From: an uncultured Bacteroidales bacterium
GTDB lineage: Bacteria > Bacteroidota > Bacteroidia > Bacteroidales > Paludibacteraceae
Reading direction: 5' to 3'
Assembly (NCBI GenBank): GCA_902792535.1
Contig: CADAZU010000001.1
Span: forward strand, 1-64,000
Length of the DNA stretch: 64,000 nt
Part shown: positions 16,573 through 24,034 of the stretch, piece after piece
Numbering within the stretch: the first letter of the stretch is position 1
How the letters are laid out: each line of letters starts with the position of its first letter
The notes under the pieces: generated by a model
Seen by the model: only the letters and a program-made list of their open reading frames with translations
Databases searched by the model: none
What the model was told of the DNA's origin: nothing
Program-made: the position numbers and the translations under genes

Positions 16573-16636
16573 AAAATCACCATTTTGAGCCAAATTGAGA
16601 AAGATACGCAAAAACGGCAAAATTTTTCGTATTTTT

Positions 16637-16738
16637 TATATAACTTCAGTTATATGTGTCAAGAATTAAAAAAAAAAATGAAAAAAAGTTATCAAAAAAT
16701 TTGCGTATATCAAAAAAATGTATTACCTTTGCAGCGTC
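16637..16738 (+). promoter_or_regulatory. Palindrome-linked phage promoter, copy 1
   Basis: -33 TTTG at 16700-16703 and -7 TACCTTTG at 16724-16731 (20-bp gap). A palindrome ATATAAC-ttca-GTTATAT lies at 16638-16655, centred about 53 bp before the -33 box. Flanking poly-T/poly-A tracts and the AAAGTTATCAAAAAATTTG context are shared with copies at 28.2 and 42.0 kb. It drives the gene at 16806. Confidence 0.8.
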
Positions 16739-16767
16739 AAATTAAAAAACGTGTTTAAGTTTGACGC
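16734..16767 (+). promoter_or_regulatory. 5' leader stem-loop
   Basis: GCGTCAAA (16734-16741) pairs with TTTGACGC (16760-16767), an 8-bp perfect stem starting at or next to the predicted transcript start. The equivalent at 42054 keeps the pairing although the loop differs. Confidence 0.6.
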
Positions 16768-16805
16768 AAAAAAGCACAATGTTTAACAGTTAAAATTGCA
16801 ATGTT

Positions 16806-17171
16806 ATGGCACAGAAGATTATCACGAAAAAGATTGAAGAGTTGTTTGCAAAGTACCCGCTTTATTCTCAAGAGAACGCCGGGGGTGACGCAAAGGTATT
16901 ATGCAAGATTTTTAACCCGTACGGTCGCGGCAGTTGGTATATCACCGAGGCGACAAAGCAAGAGAACGGTGACTATATGTGTTTCGGTTTGACGAGCCTG
17001 CACGAGACAGAACTGGGTTATTTCATGCTCTCTGACCTATTGAATGCCCGCGTGAACGTGTGGGGGTGTCGCCTGCCTTTCGAGCGCGATCTGTATTTCG
17101 TAAACAAGACGCTGCGTGACGCGTACCACGATTGCGGCGCGGTGTGTATCTTCGATAAGAAAGCCGCGTGA
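16806..17171 (+). CDS. DUF2958 domain protein
   Basis: 121 aa matching DUF2958 (LFAKYPLYSQE near the start, WYITEA, ETELGYFMLSDL, FERDLYF). The function of the family is unknown; it is common on mobile elements. Expressed from its own palindrome-linked promoter. Confidence 0.8.
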   Translation: MAQKIITKKIEELFAKYPLYSQENAGGDAKVLCKIFNPYGRGSWYITEATKQENGDYMCFGLTSLHETELGYFMLSDLLNARVNVWGCRLPFERDLYFVNKTLRDAYHDCGAVCIFDKKAA

Positions 17172-17224
17172 TCGGTGCAAAACATTAAGATATTTGATTA
17201 AATAAGCGATTTTCGGGGCAAAGG

Positions 17225-17256
17225 TTTGCCTATATGCAAAAAAAGCAGTACCTTTG
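17225..17256 (+). promoter_or_regulatory. Bacteroidetes-type promoter
   Basis: TTTG at 17225-17228 and TACCTTTG at 17249-17256, 20-bp spacing, upstream of the ASCH gene at 17307. It lacks the upstream palindrome. The leader can pair GAAAC with GTTTC. Confidence 0.75.
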
Positions 17257-17306
17257 CACCCGAAACGTACAAAAATATGTTTCACTATTAAAAAGTCAGT
17301 TTTATT

Positions 17307-17801
17307 ATGGCAGAAAACAACGCAAAAACGCCCGCCGTCAAAGTCGATGTGCAAGCGTTAGTAGAGAAAATGAAAGCAGAGGGCAAGAAGATCATCACCT
17401 TCAGCCTTAAGCAAAAGTATTTCGACGCTATTCTCGCCGGACGTAAGGTGCAAGAGTTCCGCGAGATACGTCCGACGACAGTTAAGCGGCTCGTGCAGTT
17501 GGACGAGCAAGGTTTCGACATCGAAGACGAGGACGGTTTCGCTATTCCTATCAAGTACGACGCGATCCTGTTCTATACGGGCAAGTACGAGGCAGGCAAA
17601 AAGCGCGATTGTGCGCTGGTTGAGGTCACGGATTCGCTTGTGCAGTATCTCACCGACGATGAGGGCAATATCATCGAGTACAAAGTGGACTATAACGGGC
17701 AGAAAGACGTGTACTGGCAAGAGTCACGCGTGGTGTATAACCTCGGCACGATTCTTGCGGTGAACATCTACGATCAAAGCAAGAAGAAAAATGTCCTTTA
17801 A
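17307..17801 (+). CDS. ASCH-domain protein
   Basis: 164 aa. ITFSLKQKYFDAILAGRKVQEFREIRP is the classic ASCH start (sheet, helix, G-x-K-x-x-E-x-R); residues 30-155 cover the domain. ASCH/PUA-like domains bind RNA or modified nucleotides and are linked to translation or RNA metabolism. Overlaps the next gene by 11 bp. Confidence 0.78.
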   Translation: MAENNAKTPAVKVDVQALVEKMKAEGKKIITFSLKQKYFDAILAGRKVQEFREIRPTTVKRLVQLDEQGFDIEDEDGFAIPIKYDAILFYTGKYEAGKKRDCALVEVTDSLVQYLTDDEGNIIEYKVDYNGQKDVYWQESRVVYNLGTILAVNIYDQSKKKNVL

Positions 17802-18468
17802 GAAGATTGTCTTACATATTCCTCATGCAGCCATCGGCGGTCTCAATGACGCGGTTTATTCTGACCGCCGTTCGCTGTATGCTTGGGTGCGAGATTACAC
17901 AGACTGGTTCACGGACTACCTATTCGATCAGCATGTGCCCGGTGTGGTAGCCGTGCAGTCTATCTTCAGCCGTTTTGTAGTGGACTGCGAGCGGTTGATC
18001 AACGACCCGCTTGAGGCGCAAGGCAGGGGCATTCTATATACGCATATCGGCAAGACGTTGCGCACTATCAGCGATGAAGAGCGCGCAAGGCTCATGGCGT
18101 ATTACACACAGCATCACGACCGCTTGCGTAACGAGATCAAGCCGGGCACGCTGCTGATTGACTGTCACTCGTTCCCGCACGCTGACGGCGATGTGGATAT
18201 TTGCATCGGGTACAATGAGGACTGGTCAAAGCCTGACGAAAAGACGCTGCGGCTCGTGCATGACCATTTTGCTAACGCCGGCTATAAGGTATGCTTCAAC
18301 GCTCCTTATTCCAACAGCGTCTCGCCCAAGACTACGTTCGCGTACCCATCGCTGATGATTGAGATCAACAAACGCTGCTATATGAACGAAGACTGTATGC
18401 GTCTGACCGACGGCAGCGACCAAATCCGCACAATGTTAAACGAACTATACACAATGTTACTGCAATGA
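17791..18468 (+). CDS. N-formylglutamate amidohydrolase-family protein
   Basis: 225 aa. VLHIPHAAIGG at the start, a Y/D-rich region with CERLINDP, LIDCHSFP and a conserved late segment fit the N-formylglutamate amidohydrolase fold, a zinc-dependent amide-bond hydrolase related to carboxypeptidases. In a phage the substrate is unknown; it could trim a peptide or N-acyl amino acid. Not typical for lysis proteins. Overlaps its neighbours on both sides. Confidence 0.75.
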   Translation: MSFKKIVLHIPHAAIGGLNDAVYSDRRSLYAWVRDYTDWFTDYLFDQHVPGVVAVQSIFSRFVVDCERLINDPLEAQGRGILYTHIGKTLRTISDEERARLMAYYTQHHDRLRNEIKPGTLLIDCHSFPHADGDVDICIGYNEDWSKPDEKTLRLVHDHFANAGYKVCFNAPYSNSVSPKTTFAYPSLMIEINKRCYMNEDCMRLTDGSDQIRTMLNELYTMLLQ

Positions 18469-18668
18469 AAGAGTTTACCAAAGAGCAGATCGCGCAATTT
18501 CGCGCCGATGTGATTGAAGAGTTAAAGAAACTACCTGTGACTGAAGGCATGAACCCGCCTAACTACGACGCAGAGATCGAGCAGGTCAAGAACCGTGCCG
18601 ATGATGTGATCGCCTATGCGATGGCGTACAACACGCCAGCCCAGTACGCAGAAATGCTAACGATGTAA
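18465..18668 (+). CDS. Small hypothetical protein
   Basis: 67 aa, acidic-helical, no domain recognised. Starts in a 4-bp overlap with the amidohydrolase-like gene and ends 3 bp before the GNAT-like gene. Confidence 0.6.
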   Translation: MKEFTKEQIAQFRADVIEELKKLPVTEGMNPPNYDAEIEQVKNRADDVIAYAMAYNTPAQYAEMLTM

Positions 18669-18671
18669 GAA

Positions 18672-19358
18672 ATGGCAACAAAGAAACGAAATTACAAAGT
18701 GACGAGTGCGCACCGTTCCCGTGCGTTAAGTCTGCGAGTTGACCGGGCGTTACGTGCCCGGGGTATTGCACCTAACAGTCAGTCTATCCGGCAGGTGTCG
18801 GCTGAGGAGTTCCATGCGGCTATCTCGGCAGGCAAGCCGTATATCAAGCGCGGTTGGATGGTCGATGTGCATAGTGTCGAGGAGTATCGCGGCATGAAAT
18901 GCTATCTGACCGCCGACGGCAAAGGTGGTATAGCGGTAGGTCAGCACGGCTCGGAGAAAGGTAATGTCGCTTCTTTGTTCAGCGTCGGCGGTGGTCGTAA
19001 GTTGGCTAAACTGCTCCCGTATGCGGTAGCGGCAGGCGGTCGTAAGTTAGACTGCTTTGCGGACGGTCTGCAAGATATGTATGCGCAGTACGGAGCGAAA
19101 GCCACGGGTCAAACGCCGTTCAATGACGAATATGCACCCGATGGCTGGAACGAGAGCGAGGGCAGACCGCCTGTAGTGGCGATGACGCTCCCGCGCAGTC
19201 TCAACGAGTTGATCAAGAGTTATAACCCGGATGCCAAGGTCGATATGAAGAAAGTGAAGACCTATTACGGCGACGATGGTTATACGAAGATGACCGATGC
19301 GCGTGACCGTCAGATGGCTCGCGGCGGCAAGGCGGCTCTCGGGCTGACAGCCGGATAA
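18672..19358 (+). CDS. GNAT-like protein with C-terminal GL-x-AG tag
   Basis: 228 aa. Residues about 95-160 (LAKLLPYAVAAGGRKLDCFADG, LQDMYAQYGA, TPFNDEYAPDGW) resemble the second half of a GNAT acetyltransferase-like fold seen in phage proteins; the assignment is tentative. The N-terminus is basic. It ends KAALGLTAG, the same type of C-terminal peptide as in seven genes downstream. A terminator follows directly. Confidence 0.65.
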   Translation: MATKKRNYKVTSAHRSRALSLRVDRALRARGIAPNSQSIRQVSAEEFHAAISAGKPYIKRGWMVDVHSVEEYRGMKCYLTADGKGGIAVGQHGSEKGNVASLFSVGGGRKLAKLLPYAVAAGGRKLDCFADGLQDMYAQYGAKATGQTPFNDEYAPDGWNESEGRPPVVAMTLPRSLNELIKSYNPDAKVDMKKVKTYYGDDGYTKMTDARDRQMARGGKAALGLTAG

Positions 19359-19390
19359 GTGTTCCATTAGTTTTCCATTTTGTGCCAAGT

Positions 19391-19425
19391 GGGGCGTAGT
19401 GATTAAGTTCATTACGCCCTTTTTC
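19391..19425 (+). terminator. Rho-independent terminator
   Basis: GGGCGTAGTGA pairs with TCATTACGCCC around TTAAGT, followed by TTTTT. Ends the operon whose last gene is the GNAT-like protein. Confidence 0.85.
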
Positions 19426-19450
19426 TGTGCTAATCTTTAAGATAACCGTA

Positions 19451-19509
19451 TATCGCAATCCTAAACCCCGTGCGTATGAGGAAGTTTATAAAATAAAACA
19501 GTACCTTTG
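19451..19509 (+). promoter_or_regulatory. Late-type promoter, copy 1
   Basis: -7 box TACCTTTG at 19502-19509, no -33 TTTG. Upstream are TATCGCAAT (19451-19459), GTGCG-TATG (19470-19478) and AGG at 19479. The TATCGCAAT-to--7 distance of 51 bp is the same as in the promoter before the scaffold gene, which suggests one activator. Confidence 0.7.
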
Positions 19510-19563
19510 CGGCGTTTTAGATGAGTCAGTTTTATAGAGTGCTAACATCAAATCATTGCAACT

Positions 19564-19809
19564 ATGCCGAAAAGAAATTCTTTCAAGCAGTCGTACACTG
19601 TAAACGGAGGTGGCTATCAAGCAGCAACGTCGGGAACTCGTTTCACCAACAAGACCGTTTCTGCTAATGGTCGTTTCTTGGGAGGTCGTCAAGGCTTCAC
19701 CAATGTGGATGACAACGGTGCAAAATCGGGCACGTACAGCGGTCGTTTCATCTCGCGTAAGCAGATGTATCGCGACATTCGTACAGGCTTGGGTTTAGCA
19801 GCCGGATAA
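19564..19809 (+). CDS. Small tagged protein 1 (GLGLAAG C-terminus)
   Basis: 81 aa, Gly/Ser/Thr/Arg-rich, probably partly disordered. C-terminus RTGLGLAAG. First gene after the late-type promoter. It lacks the paralogous helical core of the others, so the tag is attached to an unrelated body. Confidence 0.75.
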   Translation: MPKRNSFKQSYTVNGGGYQAATSGTRFTNKTVSANGRFLGGRQGFTNVDDNGAKSGTYSGRFISRKQMYRDIRTGLGLAAG

Positions 19810-19819
19810 AACTGAAGTA

Positions 19820-19856
19820 ACGGGAGCAGGTGGTGCATCGCCACCTTCTCCCTTGT
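19820..19856 (+). terminator. Hairpin after tagged protein 1
   Basis: GGGAG-c-AGGTGG pairs with CCACCT-t-CTCCC around TGCATCG, followed by TTGTTTATT. A partial terminator that would leave the first gene expressed more than the rest. Confidence 0.6.
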
Positions 19857-19882
19857 TTATTAACATCTAAAATCAACCAATT

Positions 19883-20242
19883 ATGCCTACAAGAGTAAGC
19901 AGGGTAAGGCGCATGAAGTCGTATCGTGATTTGACAAAGCAAGCGGAGCGTATTTATTCGGCTGCAAGACAGCAAGACCCGAACATCACCTACGCGTTTT
20001 TGGAGGGAAGATACACATCTTCATCGCCAAACCAGCAGACAGTGAATAGGCTCAACCGCGCGTATGATACGTTCAACCGCTACCGCCGTAACATGGAGAG
20101 CAGTCCGCGTTGGCGCAAACTCGATGAGAGATCACGTCAAGCGTTCAACTCGGGAACGGAGGAAGAATGGAATAGAGCAACAGAGCGCAAGGTAGCAGCC
20201 AAATTCGGTCGCGGTACTTACATGGGGCTTTCGGTTGGATAG
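19883..20242 (+). CDS. Small tagged protein 2 (TYMGLSVG C-terminus)
   Basis: 119 aa, strongly basic and helical, with AERIYSAARQQ and RLNRAYDTFNRYRRNM segments shared in pattern with the three RKKS-type paralogues. It ends RGTYMGLSVG. Probably a nucleic-acid-binding or packaged protein; role inferred from charge and co-expression. Confidence 0.78.
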   Translation: MPTRVSRVRRMKSYRDLTKQAERIYSAARQQDPNITYAFLEGRYTSSSPNQQTVNRLNRAYDTFNRYRRNMESSPRWRKLDERSRQAFNSGTEEEWNRATERKVAAKFGRGTYMGLSVG

Positions 20243-20254
20243 AAAGGAGGACTT

Positions 20255-20506
20255 ATGCCACGTAAGAAATCATTACAGCAGATTTATGCGCAGGCAGACA
20301 GGCTCGGTGATGAAGCGGCGTTGAGAGGTTGGGACGGAAGACGTTACAGCGAGCAATCGCTTAAACGCCTTGACCGTATCCACGAAATCACCACCCGTTA
20401 CAGCAAGAACGTAGCCAAGCACTTCAACCGAAGAGACTATGTTTCCAACGAGCAATATGTCACTCCTGTTTCCCGCCGAGCCTACATGGGTCTCGCAGCC
20501 GGATAA
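20255..20506 (+). CDS. Small tagged protein 3 (YMGLAAG C-terminus)
   Basis: 83 aa, starts MPRKKSLQQIY, basic helical body with RLDRIHEITTRYSKNV, ends RRAYMGLAAG. Preceded by a strong AAAGGAGG ribosome binding site, which is unusual for Bacteroidales genes and suggests high expression. Confidence 0.8.
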   Translation: MPRKKSLQQIYAQADRLGDEAALRGWDGRRYSEQSLKRLDRIHEITTRYSKNVAKHFNRRDYVSNEQYVTPVSRRAYMGLAAG

Positions 20507-20522
20507 ATGAAACGAAATTGAT

Positions 20523-21203
20523 ATGACCAAGTTAGAGACAGCATTAGACACCATCGCTTACGTTCAGCAACAGACTGACGAAGTGATACTTTTCAACTCC
20601 TTCGGCAAGGACAGCCTTGTGGTATTAGACCTCATCGCGCCTTACTTCAAGCGTGTTGTCTGCGTGTTTATGTACTTTGTTCCCGACCTTGACCATATCA
20701 ACCGTTTCATCAAACAGTGTGTATGCCGCTATCCGAATGTAGAGGTGATACAAGTGCCGCATTGGAACTTGACGCACATCTATCGGAGCGGCATGTACTG
20801 CGAGAAACGTCCGAAACAGAAACTACTCAAACTGCGCGACATCGCAGACATCGTTTGCAAGCAGTACGGTATTGAGTGGTGTTTCCTCGGAATGAAGAAA
20901 GCGGACGGCATGAACCGCCGTCTGATGCTCAACACATACGCTGCGGCTCATTACACGAACAAAGGTATGTGTTACCCGCTCGCCGACTGGACGCAGAAAG
21001 AGATTTTAGCCTACATGGAGCAGCACCGCTTGCCCGAACCGATCCGTTACGGCAAGAAAGCGAGCAACGGTGTGGGCTTTAATCTCGACTGTTTCCTGTG
21101 GTTAGAGCAGAATGCGCCGGACGATCTGGCGAAGATTTACCAAGTCTTCCCCATGTCCCAACGCATTCTCTACGAATATCATTACAATAACGATCAAAAA
21201 TGA
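20523..21203 (+). CDS. PAPS-reductase / PP-loop ATPase-like protein
   Basis: 226 aa. PP-loop NSFGKDSLVV (25-34) near the start and CxxC-lacking C-terminal region GVGFNLDCFLWLEQ place it in the phosphoadenosine-phosphosulfate-reductase-like adenine nucleotide alpha-hydrolase superfamily. Such proteins activate substrates with ATP, for sulfur transfer or tRNA/DNA modification. Embedded in the tagged-gene cluster but without the tag. The substrate is unknown. Confidence 0.82.
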   Translation: MTKLETALDTIAYVQQQTDEVILFNSFGKDSLVVLDLIAPYFKRVVCVFMYFVPDLDHINRFIKQCVCRYPNVEVIQVPHWNLTHIYRSGMYCEKRPKQKLLKLRDIADIVCKQYGIEWCFLGMKKADGMNRRLMLNTYAAAHYTNKGMCYPLADWTQKEILAYMEQHRLPEPIRYGKKASNGVGFNLDCFLWLEQNAPDDLAKIYQVFPMSQRILYEYHYNNDQK

Positions 21204-21210
21204 ATAGATT

Positions 21211-21429
21211 ATGCCGAAGAGATATAAAGCCAATTTCAACGAGATGTTCAACGTAGGCAAAGCGCGTTACGTGGTGAACTATCACGATGGAAAGAAGACG
21301 CACCCGGACGGCTCTCCGTTCTACGATATCCACATCAGCCGCAACAAACGCGAGCATGAGAAATTCGTGAAGAGCCTGCGCGCTCAAGGTTATGCCGAAG
21401 GTCGCGGTATGGCGTTATCTGCGGGATAG
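21211..21429 (+). CDS. Small tagged protein 4 (GMALSAG C-terminus)
   Basis: 72 aa, basic, ends EGRGMALSAG. Its body (NVGKARYVVNYHDGKKTH...FYDIHISRNKREHEKFVKSL) differs from the RKKS paralogues and looks like a small alpha-beta domain. Confidence 0.75.
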   Translation: MPKRYKANFNEMFNVGKARYVVNYHDGKKTHPDGSPFYDIHISRNKREHEKFVKSLRAQGYAEGRGMALSAG

Positions 21430-21442
21430 AAAGGAGGTAATT

Positions 21443-21748
21443 ATGCCAAGACGAAACAGAATACAACCGTTATTGCTGTCTGAAAGCAGAACGCAGCGGC
21501 TTTCCCAAAGTTTGGGAGCATCCGAATGGGCAGACGGATCATATTTTACGACCCGTGACTGGATGGGTAACGGAACACAGCGCGATTATGCCGAGGCTTT
21601 ACTCACCCAGGCGCAAGCAGCCCGTGAGAATGGTCGCCCGAAGATCGCCAAGGCCTACGAGCGTATGGCACGTAACAACGGCGCAGATGCCGGTCAGTTT
21701 AAGGAGTATCGTTCAAACATCCGTGAACTCGGACTTTCGGTAGGTTAA
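21443..21748 (+). CDS. Small tagged protein 5 (LGLSVG C-terminus)
   Basis: 101 aa from the ATG at 21443, chosen because AAAGGAGGT lies 7 bp upstream; a longer frame from 21392 overlaps the previous gene. Helical, basic, ends NIRELGLSVG. Confidence 0.8.
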   Translation: MPRRNRIQPLLLSESRTQRLSQSLGASEWADGSYFTTRDWMGNGTQRDYAEALLTQAQAARENGRPKIAKAYERMARNNGADAGQFKEYRSNIRELGLSVG

Positions 21749-21758
21749 GGAGGTATTT

Positions 21759-22064
21759 ATGGCACGTAAGAAATCTATCAATGATATTGACAGGCAGGTT
21801 GAGAGAATCAACCGCCTTGCGGGAGAGTATAACCGTTCTGCTCCATCAGAGCAAGAAAGCAAGGTGCAGAGAGCGGTCGGCATCGCGGAGAGATACGTGC
21901 GCAACATCGCGGGCACTCGCAAGTACCAAAATGGTTTGGCAAGAGCGAACAGCATTTTATTTGGTGACAGACCGAACAGCGGCGACGAGTCTTATGCTGC
22001 ATGGCAAAAGAACCGCGAACGCAAATACTCCCAACGTACCTACATGGGTCTGAACGCCGGATAG
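21759..22064 (+). CDS. Small tagged protein 6 (TYMGLNAG C-terminus)
   Basis: 101 aa. MARKKSINDIDRQVERI start and AERYVRNIAG core are shared with the RKKS family; ends SQRTYMGLNAG. Strong site AAGGAGGT 5-6 bp before the ATG. Confidence 0.82.
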   Translation: MARKKSINDIDRQVERINRLAGEYNRSAPSEQESKVQRAVGIAERYVRNIAGTRKYQNGLARANSILFGDRPNSGDESYAAWQKNRERKYSQRTYMGLNAG

Positions 22065-22075
22065 GAGGTAAGAGT

Positions 22076-22381
22076 ATGCCGAGAAAGAAATCAATAGTGA
22101 ACGTCGAGGCGCAGCGCGTACGCCTGCAAAACGAATTGAGCCGCCAGTATCGCGCCGCCCAAGAAAGATATTTCAATGGTGGTCAGAACGCTGCCGATTT
22201 GGAGCGTATGGAAACTATTGCACGCCGTTCGGCATCTGTCAATCGTATTGCTAACCGCTACGATAAGAACATACGCCGCGCTACAGGAGTGTCCGACACC
22301 GTAAACTCGTTCTATGGCGACCGTCGTTTGATCACTCAAAAAGTATCACGCCGGACATACATGGGACTTGCAAACGGCTGA
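22076..22381 (+). CDS. Small tagged protein 7 (TYMGLANG C-terminus)
   Basis: 101 aa from the ATG at 22076 behind TAGGAGGT; the longer frame from 22001 overlaps the previous gene. MPRKKSIVNVEAQRVRL start, VNRIANRYDKNIRRA core, ends RRTYMGLANG. Same length as the previous gene, so a clear tandem duplicate. Confidence 0.82.
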   Translation: MPRKKSIVNVEAQRVRLQNELSRQYRAAQERYFNGGQNAADLERMETIARRSASVNRIANRYDKNIRRATGVSDTVNSFYGDRRLITQKVSRRTYMGLANG

Positions 22382-22432
22382 CAATAGGGAGTTGGCGGCT
22401 GATTACCGCTTACTCTCACAAGAAAGAAGATT

Positions 22433-22921
22433 ATGGAACAGGCGATGATATATGGGCATGAGCCTATACGAATGAAAATAAGAGACGTGTTTCGCGAGTT
22501 ACGCAGAAATGGCTTTACTACAACAGAGCCATTTATAATAGGAAGAAACGAAAAGCGAATGACCGACTATGCGAGTGCGAATGATATTACATTAGGTTCA
22601 AAGTCGCTATATTTTACATCGAAGTCCATAGCGCACGCAAATAGGACGAGCAAGGAGAGAAAGAGATTGACAATTCCTGCGCGGTCGTATGAGGACTTCC
22701 CGTTTAAGCGCAAGAGAATGGATTTGTATTGGGACGGCGATAGTTTTATTTACACAGACTACAAGGATAAATTCATTATCAAGCCGAACTACGAAATCAA
22801 GTTCAAGACTACGAAGAACGGAAAGAAGCACGTGAAGAAAAGAAAGGTCTGCCTTGTTACCGCTGGCAAAGTGACAAACAGCAACGACTTTAACAACGAA
22901 AAATATCACAAAGTGGTATGA
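22433..22921 (+). CDS. Hypothetical basic protein, AT-rich
   Basis: 162 aa, very Lys-rich, without the C-terminal tag. Base composition is more AT-rich than the neighbours, suggesting a recent arrival. No domain recognised. The small RNA candidate on the other strand ends at this gene's 3' end. Confidence 0.6.
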   Translation: MEQAMIYGHEPIRMKIRDVFRELRRNGFTTTEPFIIGRNEKRMTDYASANDITLGSKSLYFTSKSIAHANRTSKERKRLTIPARSYEDFPFKRKRMDLYWDGDSFIYTDYKDKFIIKPNYEIKFKTTKNGKKHVKKRKVCLVTAGKVTNSNDFNNEKYHKVV

Positions 22922-23026
22922 AAAAAAAAGACAAATCAGACGGGTTTTTCGAGAACCTACACGTCCCCTCTTAACGAGGTTAGCCGCCTTTACCATCATC
23001 GCGGGTCTATCTGATTTATCTTATTT
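22921..23026 (-). ncRNA. Candidate small RNA with promoter, closing stem and terminator
   Basis: On the minus strand GATAAATCAGA (23020-23010) pairs with TCTGATTTGTC (22940-22930) over 11 bp (one G-U), directly followed by nine T's, so the closing stem doubles as a terminator. CCTC/GAGG forms an inner hairpin near 22965-22980. The promoter is at 23033-23064. Size about 105 nt, no reading frame. It could be an antisense or decoy RNA acting on packaging genes or on a protein; the target is unknown. Confidence 0.7.
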
Positions 23027-23032
23027 CGACTG

Positions 23033-23064
23033 CAAAGGTACAACAAAAAAATGATATATGCAAA
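23033..23064 (-). promoter_or_regulatory. Promoter for the small RNA
   Basis: The minus strand has TTTG (23064-23061) and TACCTTTG (23040-23033), 20-bp spacing, in the AAAGTTATCAAAAAATTTGCATATATCA context that is shared with the phage's palindrome-linked promoters, but without the palindrome. Confidence 0.8.
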
Positions 23065-23100
23065 TTTTTTGATAACTTTTTTATAAAAACATATATTTTT

Positions 23101-24012
23101 ATGGCAAAAACTCAAAAAACAGAAGAGGAACGCCTCGACAAAGCCGCGAAAAAGGCGATGAAAGACAGCGTGACTGAAGGTAAGCGCACCACGAACGACC
23201 TCGCAGAGTTGTCGAAGTTCTTTTGTGGCGAGCAGGCGGTACTCAACCGTTCCGATATCCATTTTGCCGATTACAACCCCCGTGAGATAGACGATGAGCA
23301 CCTCAAGACCCTCAAACGCGGTATCAAGAAATACGGCTTGGTCGGAGGTATAGTCGTAAACAAACAGACTGGTAACACACTCGTCTCGGGTCATCAGCGT
23401 TTGACCGTCATGGACGAGTTGCAGAAATACGACCCGGCGACGCACGAAAACGACTACTCCATTCGCTGCGACCTTATTGACGTAGATGAGAAAACGGAGA
23501 AAGAGTTGGTCATCTTCCTCAATAACCCCAACGCACAAGGTAAATGGGACTGGGGACGTTTGCGCGATCTGGTCAATCCCGATAACTATAAAGATGTAGG
23601 TTTCACCGATGCCGACCTGTCGATGATCGGAGTGGACTTTGCCATGCCGACAGTAGGCGACCCCGATACCGCCGCAGCCATCACGCAGATGATACTGCCG
23701 GACATCGTGCAACCTATCGCACCCGTTGCTGCCGCTCCCCAAGTGCCCGCAGGCGAAAGCCCCGCCGAGTACGAGGCGAAGAAACAGCACATGAAAGATG
23801 TCAAAGCCCAAGTGCAAGAGCAAGCCATGCAACGCGCGGCCGACAATGCGGCTTACATCATGCTCTCCTTTGACAACTTCACCAACATGCAGGACTTCCT
23901 TGCGTGGCTCGACCTGCCCGCCGACACCCAGATCATCAAAGGTGAGGAGTTGGCGACGATGTTTCAAGACATGGACGAAGGCGGCGATGAGGGCGACTAC
24001 GAAAACGAATAA
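23101..24012 (+). CDS. ParB-like nuclease-domain protein
   Basis: 303 aa. Residues about 50-130 form a ParB N-terminal domain (ADYNPREIDDEHLKTL, GGIVVNKQTGNTLVSGHQRL). Such phage proteins often precede terminase genes and are suspected in modification or packaging control. The C-terminal part is acidic. Confidence 0.8.
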   Translation: MAKTQKTEEERLDKAAKKAMKDSVTEGKRTTNDLAELSKFFCGEQAVLNRSDIHFADYNPREIDDEHLKTLKRGIKKYGLVGGIVVNKQTGNTLVSGHQRLTVMDELQKYDPATHENDYSIRCDLIDVDEKTEKELVIFLNNPNAQGKWDWGRLRDLVNPDNYKDVGFTDADLSMIGVDFAMPTVGDPDTAAAITQMILPDIVQPIAPVAAAPQVPAGESPAEYEAKKQHMKDVKAQVQEQAMQRAADNAAYIMLSFDNFTNMQDFLAWLDLPADTQIIKGEELATMFQDMDEGGDEGDYENE

Positions 24013-24034
24013 CACACACTGCGAATAGCATTTA

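Noticed and set aside
17791..18468. Endolysin
   Set aside because: The amidohydrolase-like fold is not a known peptidoglycan hydrolase and the gene is not near a holin; no lysis cassette could be identified in the window.
20523..21203. DNA phosphorothioation (Dnd) module
   Set aside because: The PP-loop protein is similar in superfamily only; no DndB, DndD, DndE or cysteine desulfurase is nearby.
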